Shown: piece by piece, positions 23,635-30,302 of the stretch
How the letters are laid out: every line of letters begins with the position of its first letter
How positions within the stretch are numbered: position 1 is the stretch's first letter
Assembly (NCBI GenBank): GCA_944324695.1
Contig: CALUXH010000076.1
Coordinates: forward strand, 1 to 42,103
Direction: 5' to 3'
Source: an uncultured Elusimicrobiales bacterium
Lineage (GTDB): Bacteria > Elusimicrobiota > Elusimicrobia > Elusimicrobiales > Elusimicrobiaceae
Length of the DNA: 42,103 bases
Program-made: the position numbers and the translations under genes
Notes under the pieces: generated by a model
What the model was told of the DNA's origin: nothing
The model's database searches: none
What the model saw: only the letters and a program-made list of their open reading frames with translations

Positions 23635-24113
23635 TTGTGCTCCAGCGCCGCGCGCCACAGGGCCAGTTTTTCCGCGTAAGAACGCGCCGCATGGGCGGGA
23701 CTGGTGGAAGGCAGGCGGTAAAATTTTTTATCCGGCGTGCCGAACGCGCGCTTGTAAAAGTTAAACGCCGCCGTACCGTTAAACAAAAGCGTGTGTATGG
23801 CGGGGTATCGGGCAAACAGCGCGGGGAAATCATGGGGGATTTGCTGCGTAATGCGGCTGTCCAAACTGCCTTCGCGCCGGCAGGCGGCCAGGCTGTCCCA
23901 CAAGCCCAGGCCGTGTTTTAAAATGACGTTTAATTTGTCCTGGTAATCCGCGGGGGTGCGCCCATTTTCAAACACGTCAAAAATAATGCGCCAAAACTGG
24001 TTGTGTTTGTAAGCGTAATATTCTCCGGCCCGCAGGGAGGCCTGCCCGGGCATGCTGCCTATGATTAAAATATGGGTGCGGCCCGAAACGACGGGAGGGA
24101 AACTTTTCAGCAT
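23631..24113 (-). CDS. Hypoxanthine-DNA glycosylase (uracil-DNA glycosylase superfamily, family 6 type)
   Basis: 160 residues with the superfamily motif 1 as GSMPGQASL (~19-27), then EYYAYKHNQFWRI, the family-6 signature, and LGLWDSLAACRREGSLDS; motif near the C-terminus is LPSTSPAHA, the usual minor-groove loop (LPSTSPAN-like, with His in place of Asn). Known members excise deaminated adenine (hypoxanthine) from DNA. It overlaps the macrodomain gene upstream by 7 bp and the FAD gene downstream by 4 bp, so all three are probably co-translated. Confidence 0.85.
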   Translation of the reverse strand: MLKSFPPVVSGRTHILIIGSMPGQASLRAGEYYAYKHNQFWRIIFDVFENGRTPADYQDKLNVILKHGLGLWDSLAACRREGSLDSRITQQIPHDFPALFARYPAIHTLLFNGTAAFNFYKRAFGTPDKKFYRLPSTSPAHAARSYAEKLALWRAALEHK

Positions 24114-24625
24114 GTTTTGTCCTCCGTCAGTTTTTGGTACAGGGTGAAATCTTCCGGCAGGAAACAGACAAAATAGATGATGTCAAACGCGTTCGGGTGC
24201 GCCCCGACAAAGTGCCGGACGGCGGCAAACGCCGTTTGCGCGGCCTGCGCGCGCGGATAGCCGTATACGCCGGTGGATATGCATGGAAAGGCCACGGTTT
24301 TGGCGCCCTTTTCCCGCGCCAGTTTCAGGGAATTTGTATAACAGGCGGCCAGCAATTTTTCTTCCCCGTGCGTGCCGCCGCGCCACACGGGTCCGGGCGT
24401 ATGGATGACCCATTTGGTGGGCAAATGAAACCCCGGCGTAATTTTGGCTTCTCCCGTTTCGCAGCCGCCCAAGGCGCGGCAGGCTTCCAGCAGGCGCAGC
24501 CCCGCGGCGCGGTGTATCGCTCCGTCTACCCCGCCTCCGCCCAACAATGTGCGGTTGGCTGCGTTGACGATGGCGTCCACTTTCAAAGAGGTGATATCCG
24601 TTTGCAGAGCAATGAGTTTTGTCAT
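24107..24625 (-). CDS. Macrodomain protein (O-acetyl-ADP-ribose deacetylase type)
   Basis: 172 residues, a single macrodomain. The ADP-ribose-binding core is visible: LQTDITSLKVDAIVNAANRTLLGGGGVDGAIHRAAG contains the catalytic-side Asn pair and the GGGVDGAIH loop, and the phosphate loop is ISTGVYGYP. This is the MacroD/YmdB type, which removes ADP-ribose or acetyl-ADP-ribose. Start at ATG 24625 is fixed by the MTKLIALQTDIT N-terminus; longer in-frame starts run into the aldo/keto reductase end. No toxin-like ADP-ribosyltransferase partner is seen nearby. Confidence 0.93.
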   Translation of the reverse strand: MTKLIALQTDITSLKVDAIVNAANRTLLGGGGVDGAIHRAAGLRLLEACRALGGCETGEAKITPGFHLPTKWVIHTPGPVWRGGTHGEEKLLAACYTNSLKLAREKGAKTVAFPCISTGVYGYPRAQAAQTAFAAVRHFVGAHPNAFDIIYFVCFLPEDFTLYQKLTEDKTC

Positions 24626-24644
24626 ACTGCGGTCCGGTCTAATT

Positions 24645-25457
24645 TTAAAAAGCCACGTTATCCGGGTCTGCGCCCAGGTGTTTGCTTTCGTCCAGCGCGG
24701 CGATTTGCGCCATGTCCGCTTCGTCCAGCGTGAAGTCAAAAACGGAAATATTTTCTTTCATGCGCGAAGGATGGGCGGATTTAGGGATGGGAATGACTCC
24801 GCTCTGTATGTCCCAGCGCAGTACGATTTGCGACGGAGTTTTATTGTATTTGTCTGCCAGTTTCTGGATAAGGCCGGGTTTTAAGGCCTCCCCGCGCATG
24901 AGCGGGCTGTACGCCTGCAGTTTAATGCCCAACCGCTCACAGTAAGCCTTCAGCGTTTTTTGCTGGAAAAACGGGTGATATTCCACCTGGTTTACCATGG
25001 GGGTAATGTCCGTCTCCTGCAAAATTGCGTCCAGATGATGTTCTTTGAAGTTGGATACGCCGATGGCCTTGGCGCGGCCTTCTTCGTACAGGGTTTCCAG
25101 CGCCTGCCAAGTTTGTACGTTTTTATCTCCGGGCCAGTGAATGAGGTATAAATCCACATAATCGGTGCCGAGTTTCTGCAAAGATTCGTCAAACGCCTTT
25201 AAGGTTTCGTCATAGCCGTGGCGGTTGTTCCATACTTTGGTGCTGATGAATACGTCTTTGCGCGCCAGTCCTCTTTGGCGCAGCGCCTTGCCCACATATT
25301 CTTCCGTACCGTAATAAGCGGCGGTGTCCAGCAGACGGTAACCGGCGGCCAGGGCGGCTTTGAGGGTATGTACGGCCTCATGCGGGTCGTCCACCTTATA
25401 CGTACCAAACCCGATAAGCGGTATTTCCTTTCCGTTTTTAAGCCGCGTGTATTGCAT
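24645..25457 (-). CDS. Aldo/keto reductase
   Basis: 270-residue TIM-barrel NAD(P)H-dependent carbonyl reductase. N-terminal MQYTRLKNGKEIPLIGFGTY; catalytic tetrad D44, Y49, K74, H107 in LLDTAAYYG, ISTKVW and YLIHWPG; cofactor segment GVIPIPKSAHPSRMKEN near the C-terminus. This is the AKR5/2,5-diketo-gluconate-reductase-like group. The start ATG 25457 has AGGAGGG upstream. First gene of the minus-strand cluster; the macrodomain gene follows after 19 bp. Substrate not predictable. Confidence 0.95.
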   Translation of the reverse strand: MQYTRLKNGKEIPLIGFGTYKVDDPHEAVHTLKAALAAGYRLLDTAAYYGTEEYVGKALRQRGLARKDVFISTKVWNNRHGYDETLKAFDESLQKLGTDYVDLYLIHWPGDKNVQTWQALETLYEEGRAKAIGVSNFKEHHLDAILQETDITPMVNQVEYHPFFQQKTLKAYCERLGIKLQAYSPLMRGEALKPGLIQKLADKYNKTPSQIVLRWDIQSGVIPIPKSAHPSRMKENISVFDFTLDEADMAQIAALDESKHLGADPDNVAF

Positions 25458-25531
25458 AAATCCCTCCTGGTGCCGGCTCCAGCATCGTGCAAATATCTTT
25501 TGTAGATTATATAATAAATGCGGAGGTCCCC

Positions 25532-26641
25532 ATGACAAAACCCAAAGTATATTTTACCACCATGAGAACAAAACTGGGCGAAGGACTGCCCAGCAAACTC
25601 CAACGGCTGATTAAAGCCGCGGGCATTGAAAAAATTGATTTTAAAGACAAGTTCGTCGCCATCAAAATCCACTTCGGCGAACCGGGCAACCTGGCTTTCT
25701 TGCGGCCCAATTACGCCACCGCCGTGGCGGACGTGGTCAAACAGCTGGGCGGAAAACCGTTTTTGACAGACTGCAACACGCTGTATGTGGGCGGACGCAA
25801 GAATGCGCTGGACCACCTGGATTCAGCCGCTTATAACGGCTTTACGCACCAGACCACGGGCTGCCACGTAATTATTGCCGACGGGCTGAAAGGCACGGAC
25901 GAAACGCTGGTGCCCGTCAAAGGCGGCCAGTACGTTAAAGAAGCCAAAATCGGCCACGCGCTGATGGACGCCGATATCGTGATTTCACTCAGTCACTTCA
26001 AAGGCCATGAATGCGCCGGTATGGGCGGAGCCATAAAAAATATCGGTATGGGCGGCGGTTCGCGCGCCGGCAAAATGGAAATGCACAGCGCGGGCAAACC
26101 GTATGTGCATACCGAAAAGTGCATCGGCTGCGGGGCCTGCGTACGCATTTGCGCCCATGACGCGCCGCACGTAAAAGACGGCAAGGCCGGCATTGACCAC
26201 GCCAAATGCGTAGGCTGCGGCCGCTGTATCGGCGTGTGTCCCAAGGACGCCATCACGCCGCCGTTTGACGAATCCAATGACATTTTGAATAAAAAAATGG
26301 CCGAATATACCAAAGCCATTTTGGACGGACGGCCGCATTTCCACATCAGCCTGGCCATAGACATTTCTCCGTATTGCGACTGCCACGCCGAAAATGACGT
26401 GCCCATCGTGCCGGATATCGGTATGTTTGCTTCGTTTGACCCCGTTGCGCTGGACACCGCCTGCGGCGACGCGGTCAACCGTCAAAAAGCGATGCCCGGC
26501 AGTCTGCTGGCCGAGCGCGAACACACGCACGGCGACCATTTCACTGACCTAACTCCCGCCACCAACTGGCGCGTATGCGTGGAGCACGCGCAGGACATCG
26601 GCCTGGGCAGTATGGAATATGAACTGGTGGAAGTAAAATAA
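25532..26641 (+). CDS. DUF362-domain protein with two 4Fe-4S clusters
   Basis: 369 residues from ATG 25532 (ribosome binding site GGAGG). An N-terminal DUF362 region (IKIHFGEPGN, then ISLSHFKGHECAGMGGAIKNIGMG) encloses an inserted ferredoxin domain with CIGCGACVRICAHDAP and CVGCGRCIGVCPKDAI at ~190-245, followed by the DUF362 end (PDIGMFASFDPVALDTACGDAVN). Such proteins are common in anaerobes; electron transfer is expected but the partner is unknown. Divergent from the aldo/keto reductase, with TATAAT at 25510-25515 in the shared gap. Closed by a strong hairpin. Confidence 0.9.
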   Translation: MTKPKVYFTTMRTKLGEGLPSKLQRLIKAAGIEKIDFKDKFVAIKIHFGEPGNLAFLRPNYATAVADVVKQLGGKPFLTDCNTLYVGGRKNALDHLDSAAYNGFTHQTTGCHVIIADGLKGTDETLVPVKGGQYVKEAKIGHALMDADIVISLSHFKGHECAGMGGAIKNIGMGGGSRAGKMEMHSAGKPYVHTEKCIGCGACVRICAHDAPHVKDGKAGIDHAKCVGCGRCIGVCPKDAITPPFDESNDILNKKMAEYTKAILDGRPHFHISLAIDISPYCDCHAENDVPIVPDIGMFASFDPVALDTACGDAVNRQKAMPGSLLAEREHTHGDHFTDLTPATNWRVCVEHAQDIGLGSMEYELVEVK

Positions 26642-26653
26642 TTCTTACATTCG

Positions 26654-26685
26654 GCGGCGGCTCTTTTGCGGGCCGCCGCGTTTTT
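26654..26685 (+). terminator. Intrinsic terminator after the DUF362 gene
   Basis: GCGGCGGC / GCCGCCGC stem with a ten-base loop and five T; the last T directly precedes the ATG of the next gene. Confidence 0.85.
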
Positions 26686-27264
26686 ATGTATATACTGGAA
26701 GATATTTTAGATACGCTGTCTGCGCGCATGCAGGACGCTCCCGTTCCGCTCATTACGGCGGTGGACGGCCGTTGCGCCGCGGGCAAAACCACGCTGGCCG
26801 CCCGCCTGGGCCAAGCGCTGGGCGCGCCGGTGTTTCATATGGATGATTTTTACCTGCCTTTTGCGCGCCGTACACCGCAACGTTTGGCGCAGCCCGGCGG
26901 GCATATGGACGGTGAACGGCTGGAAGCGGAAGTTTTACGTCCCGCCGCAGAGGGGAAAGAAGTAATATACCGCCCGTATGATGCGCATACGGACAACTGG
27001 AGCGCGGAAAAGATTATTGCCCCGCAGAAAATCTATATTGTGGAAGGAACCTACTGCCTGTTGCCTGCGCTGGACGGGTATTACGGATATAAGATTTTTT
27101 TAACATTGGACGAACACGCCCAGCGCACCCGTCTTTTGGCACGGGAGGGAGAAGAAAAACTGCAAATGTTTTTGTCCCGCTGGATTCCCGCTGAAGAAAA
27201 ATATTTCTCCGCCTGTTCCGTGCGCCAGCGCGCCGATGCGGCTTTTGACACGTCGGACAATTAA
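26686..27264 (+). CDS. Uridine kinase-like P-loop kinase
   Basis: 192 residues with Walker A DGRCAAGKTT (~27-36), then FHMDDFYLP, the uridine kinase/phosphoribulokinase Asp motif, YRPYDAHT and IVEGTYCL, all in family order. Shorter than UDK of E. coli (~213) and probably acting on a nucleoside or other small alcohol; substrate not certain. Start uncertain: ATG 26686 abuts the preceding terminator with no ribosome binding site, and TATACT at 26691-26696 would put transcription inside the frame, so ATG 26728 (MQDAPVPL) is an alternative. Ends exactly where the convergent gene ends (no gap). Confidence 0.75.
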   Translation: MYILEDILDTLSARMQDAPVPLITAVDGRCAAGKTTLAARLGQALGAPVFHMDDFYLPFARRTPQRLAQPGGHMDGERLEAEVLRPAAEGKEVIYRPYDAHTDNWSAEKIIAPQKIYIVEGTYCLLPALDGYYGYKIFLTLDEHAQRTRLLAREGEEKLQMFLSRWIPAEEKYFSACSVRQRADAAFDTSDN

Positions 27265-27711
27265 TCAGCCGCGCTTTTTAAGCAGTTCTTCCACAATACC
27301 CGCCGCGCTGGCCACTTTTTCGGGGCAGGGGCGCACTTTGTAATATTGTGCGGTGCGTTTGTCCGGCTCCGGCCCCTGCGGGCCCGTCAGGCCCAGAAGC
27401 TCGCGGCAGATGATGGAGCCGTTTTCTTTTTTAAACTTTTCCGCCAGTTCCTGTATGAGGGCATAATGTGCGGTTTTGGCGGCATGGTCTTTTGGGTCCG
27501 TCGGGCCGTATTTTAAGCCCGCTATCATAAACATCGCGCTGACCGCGCCGCATACTTCGCGCAGGCGGCCCATGCCGCCGCCGAAAGACGAGCCCAGTTT
27601 GGCCAGGGTATCCTCGTCCAAATTCAATTCATCGGCAAACGCCAGCAGCACGGCCTGTGCGCAGCCGTATCCGCTTTTAAACAAAGAGGCGGCTTTTTCT
27701 TCTTTATTCAT
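27265..27711 (-). CDS. C_GCAxxG_C_C family protein
   Basis: 148 residues. The family name motif is visible as GYGCAQAV (residues ~14-21), followed by the GSSFGGGMGRLREVCGAV segment and two later Cys (ICRELLG and RPCPEKV), giving the C-GCAxxG-C-C pattern of a putative redox or metal-binding protein of anaerobes. Function unexplored. The ATG 27711 lies six bases after TATAAT on the minus strand and has no ribosome binding site, so the mRNA is likely leaderless. Divergent from cinA with overlapping promoters. Confidence 0.88.
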   Translation of the reverse strand: MNKEEKAASLFKSGYGCAQAVLLAFADELNLDEDTLAKLGSSFGGGMGRLREVCGAVSAMFMIAGLKYGPTDPKDHAAKTAHYALIQELAEKFKKENGSIICRELLGLTGPQGPEPDKRTAQYYKVRPCPEKVASAAGIVEELLKKRG

Positions 27712-27717
27712 GTATAT

Positions 27718-27758
27718 ATTATATCCTTTGCTCCGCCATGCGGGCAAAGTGTTACAAT
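27718..27758. promoter_or_regulatory. Overlapping divergent promoters of the C_GCAxxG_C_C gene and cinA
   Basis: Minus: TTGCCC at 27747-27742, 18 bp, TATAAT at 27723-27718, six bases, ATG. Plus: extended -10 TGT-TACAAT with TACAAT at 27753-27758, six bases, ATG 27765. Only 53 bp separate the start codons. Confidence 0.6.
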
Positions 27759-27764
27759 AAAAGG

Positions 27765-29030
27765 ATGAAAGCGATTATCGTAACCATAGGCGACGAGATT
27801 TTGCTCGGCCAAATTTTAGACACCAACTCCCGCTATGCCGCGTCAGCTCTGGCTCAGTTGGGCATAGAGACGGTCAAAATGCTGTCCGTTTCCGACAAAC
27901 CTGCCGAAATACGCGCGGCGGCGGATACGGCTTTGAAAGAGGCGGATATGGCCATTTTTACCGGCGGTCTGGGCCCGACCAAAGACGATTTGACCAAAAA
28001 GACATTGGCCGATTATTTCGGCACGCGGCTGGTGTTTCATGAGCAGGCTTATAAATGGGTGGAAGAATTTGTGTCCCATTATCCCAACGGGCATATGAAC
28101 GAGTACAATAAAAACCAGGCCCTGCTGCCCGAAAAATGCACGCTGCTGCGCAACCGCAAGGGGACGGCCTGCGGGATGTGGTTTGAGCGGGACGGCAAGG
28201 TGCTGGTGTCTTTGCCCGGGGTGCCGTTTGAAGCGGAATATTTAATCAAAGAAGAAGTGCTTCCGCGGCTGGAAAAACGCCTGGCGGGGGATTTGCTGAA
28301 ATACAAAATGCTGACGGTATACGACGTGCCGGAATCGGATTTGGCCATGAGCCTGCGCGCGTTTGAGGACAGCCTGCCCAAAGGCGTTGCGCTGGCTTAT
28401 TTGCCTTCGCCCGGGTTTGTGCGCCTGCGGCTGACCGCCAAAGGGGCGGCGGTGCAGCAGCTGGACGCGTGTTGGGCCGCGCTGACGGCGGCGTTGCAGG
28501 GCAAACGCTTTACGCCCGCCGAAAGCGGCGCGCCGGAGGAGGCGTTTGCGCGGGAAATTGCCGCGCTGGGCGTAACGGTGGCGGCGGCGGAAAGCTGCAC
28601 CGGCGGAAATGTGGCGCATTTGATTACGGCGGTACCGGGTTCGTCGCGCTATTTTTTAGGCGGCGTGGTGTCTTATGCCAATAACGTCAAAGTGCGTACG
28701 CTGGGCGTGCGTGCGGAAGATTTGCAGAAATACGGTGCCGTCAGTGAGCCCGTGGCCCTGCAAATGGCGCAGGGCGTGCGAGAACTGACGGGGGCGGACT
28801 TTGCCGTATCCACCACCGGCGTGGCGGGGCCGGACGGCGGCACGCCGCAAAAGCCCGTCGGTACCGTATGGATAGCCGTGGCGGGGCCGAAAGGAGCGCG
28901 GGCGCAGCAGTTTCATTTTTCCGCCACGCGCGAGCGCAATATTGCCAAAGCGTCCGTCAAAGCGTTGGAGCTGTTGTTGGCCGCGGCCAAAGGCTGTTTA
29001 AACGAAACGGATTTTGACAGAATATATTAA
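27765..29030 (+). CDS. cinA: CinA (competence/damage-inducible protein; nicotinamide-nucleotide amidase)
   Basis: 421 residues, both domains present. The N-terminal molybdopterin-binding-like (COG1058) domain shows TIGDEILLGQILDTNS and FTGGLGPTKDDLTK; the C-terminal PncC amidase domain shows AAAESCTGGNVAHLITAVPGSS, YANNVKVRTLGV and STTGVAGPDGGTPQKPVGTVW. Together they hydrolyse ADP-ribose/NMN-type nucleotides in pyridine nucleotide recycling. The start ATG 27765 is fixed by MKAIIVTIGDE and by the promoter six bases upstream; AAAGG overlaps that gap but would not be fully transcribed. Confidence 0.95.
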   Translation: MKAIIVTIGDEILLGQILDTNSRYAASALAQLGIETVKMLSVSDKPAEIRAAADTALKEADMAIFTGGLGPTKDDLTKKTLADYFGTRLVFHEQAYKWVEEFVSHYPNGHMNEYNKNQALLPEKCTLLRNRKGTACGMWFERDGKVLVSLPGVPFEAEYLIKEEVLPRLEKRLAGDLLKYKMLTVYDVPESDLAMSLRAFEDSLPKGVALAYLPSPGFVRLRLTAKGAAVQQLDACWAALTAALQGKRFTPAESGAPEEAFAREIAALGVTVAAAESCTGGNVAHLITAVPGSSRYFLGGVVSYANNVKVRTLGVRAEDLQKYGAVSEPVALQMAQGVRELTGADFAVSTTGVAGPDGGTPQKPVGTVWIAVAGPKGARAQQFHFSATRERNIAKASVKALELLLAAAKGCLNETDFDRIY

Positions 29031-29048
29031 CAGGGAGAATAACGTAAT

Positions 29049-29921
29049 ATGAAAATTCAAAGTTTGTCTGTTGTCGTACCCAATCAAAAATGTATCAATA
29101 ATTGTGCCTTTTGCGTGTCCAAAATGCATACGGAAGACTATACAAACCAGAAAGAGGGCAATGATCGGTTTTATGATTTATATGAGAGGGATTACGTGAA
29201 AAGATTGGAATTTGCCAGGGATAATGGCTGCAATACTGTTGTGCTGACGGGCAACAGCGAGCCACAGCAAAACAGGGGGTTCCTAAAAATTTTTGGCACA
29301 CTGAACAACCACCTTTCTAAACCCTTTCGAAAGATAGACATTCAGACTACGGGGGCATTACTGGACGACGAATATTTGCGCTTTTTGCGCAACCATGTCG
29401 GAGTGAACACAATCGCTTTGTCTATGTCGGATATGTTCAATGATGAGAACAATGCCAAAATTAACGGCACTCCGGAACATTTGATCGTGAACATAGGACA
29501 TTTATGTAGCGAGATCAAACGGTATGATTTCAACCTTCGTTTGTCCCTGAACTTAACAGACGTCTATAACAACAAAACCGCAGAAGAGATTTTCCGTCGT
29601 GCTAAAGAGTTGGGTGCGGACCAACTGACCTTCCGGGAGCTTTATTCTTCCGGTCTGGGTACGCCGCAGGATGAATGGATAGAGCAGCATGCGATTTGCG
29701 CACAGAAGTTGGAAGAAATTAAACAATTCATCCGTCAAAACGGTCGTCCTCTGCGGATTATGGAATACGGGCAGACATTGTATTCCGTGCAGGAAATGTC
29801 CGTGATTGTGGATGATGACTGTATGTCCACCGCTTTAAAAGAGGATATTAAATATTTGATTTTAAGGCCGGATTGCAAACTGTATTGCAATTGGGATGAC
29901 AAAGGGAGTTTGGTGTTTTAG
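29049..29921 (+). CDS. Radical SAM protein of unknown function
   Basis: 290 residues. The CX3CX2C motif that binds the S-adenosylmethionine iron-sulphur cluster is C15-INN-C19-AF-C22. TVVLTGNSEPQQNRG resembles the GGE strand, and IDIQTTG and NLRLSLNLTDVYN fit later barrel strands. C-terminal DDDCMSTALKEDIKYLILRPDCKLYCNWDD has three more Cys, possibly a partial auxiliary site. Base composition is more AT-rich than the cinA gene before it, hinting at separate origin. The ribosome binding site GGGAGA is 10 bp before ATG; 18 bp after cinA. Its own terminator separates it from cas9, so no operon link to CRISPR. Confidence 0.8.
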   Translation: MKIQSLSVVVPNQKCINNCAFCVSKMHTEDYTNQKEGNDRFYDLYERDYVKRLEFARDNGCNTVVLTGNSEPQQNRGFLKIFGTLNNHLSKPFRKIDIQTTGALLDDEYLRFLRNHVGVNTIALSMSDMFNDENNAKINGTPEHLIVNIGHLCSEIKRYDFNLRLSLNLTDVYNNKTAEEIFRRAKELGADQLTFRELYSSGLGTPQDEWIEQHAICAQKLEEIKQFIRQNGRPLRIMEYGQTLYSVQEMSVIVDDDCMSTALKEDIKYLILRPDCKLYCNWDDKGSLVF

Positions 29922-29948
29922 TTAAGGCCCTATTTGTTTTTAAGAGCG

Positions 29949-29975
29949 AAAACCCCCGAGACAGTTCGGGGGTTT
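29949..29975 (+). terminator. Intrinsic terminator after the radical SAM gene
   Basis: CCCCCGA / TCGGGGG with flanking A and T runs and a six-base loop. Confidence 0.85.
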
Positions 29976-30008
29976 ATATTTGGAAAACTTCGGATCAGGC
30001 GGAAAATC

Positions 30009-30248
30009 TTTATTTCCCAAAGAAATAAAACAGCCGGCTCCGATGCAGAGCCGGCCTCCATTCACACAGGAAGAGACACGCATGAGGATCTTCCGTATAT
30101 ATAACACGGTTTTAATGTGCTTTATTGCAAAAATATTTCAAAATCGTTTGTTGCAAATTTGCAGATTTTAATTGTTTGTATAGGCAGATGAAGTTAGGTT
30201 TTAATGTTTTTCTAATTAAAAATAATAAGAATATATGGAAAAATAATA
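30009..30248. other. Non-coding region before cas9 with three further hairpins
   Basis: No gene seen. Inverted repeats in a row: TTTATTTC/GAAATAAA (30009-30029), GCCGGCTC/GAGCCGGC (30033-30055, with a TGTTTTATTT tail on the minus strand, so possibly a minus-strand terminator) and GGAAGA/TCTTCC (30069-30094). The rest to 30248 is very AT-rich. No match to the CRISPR repeat is visible here. Confidence 0.4.
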
Positions 30249-30254
30249 TATAAT
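30249..30254 (+). promoter_or_regulatory. -10 box (TATAAT) of the cas operon
   Basis: A perfect TATAAT 48 bp before the cas9 ATG in AT-rich DNA; the -35 is poorly conserved. Confidence 0.5.
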
Positions 30255-30302
30255 GCTTTTAACTCATTTACAGTTTGCATTTGAAGTTTTTAGGAGAAAA
30301 TT

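Noticed and set aside
24107-24625. Macrodomain as antitoxin of an ADP-ribosyltransferase toxin pair (DarTG-like)
   Set aside because: No DarT-like or other toxin gene adjoins it; neighbours are a glycosylase and an aldo/keto reductase.
30033-30055. Hairpin before cas9 as a tracrRNA end
   Set aside because: No anti-repeat could be found by eye in 30056-30300, while a convincing one exists at 35200-35234.
29980-30171. 63-codon frame between the radical SAM gene and cas9
   Set aside because: It runs through several hairpins, lacks a ribosome binding site and has no recognisable domain.
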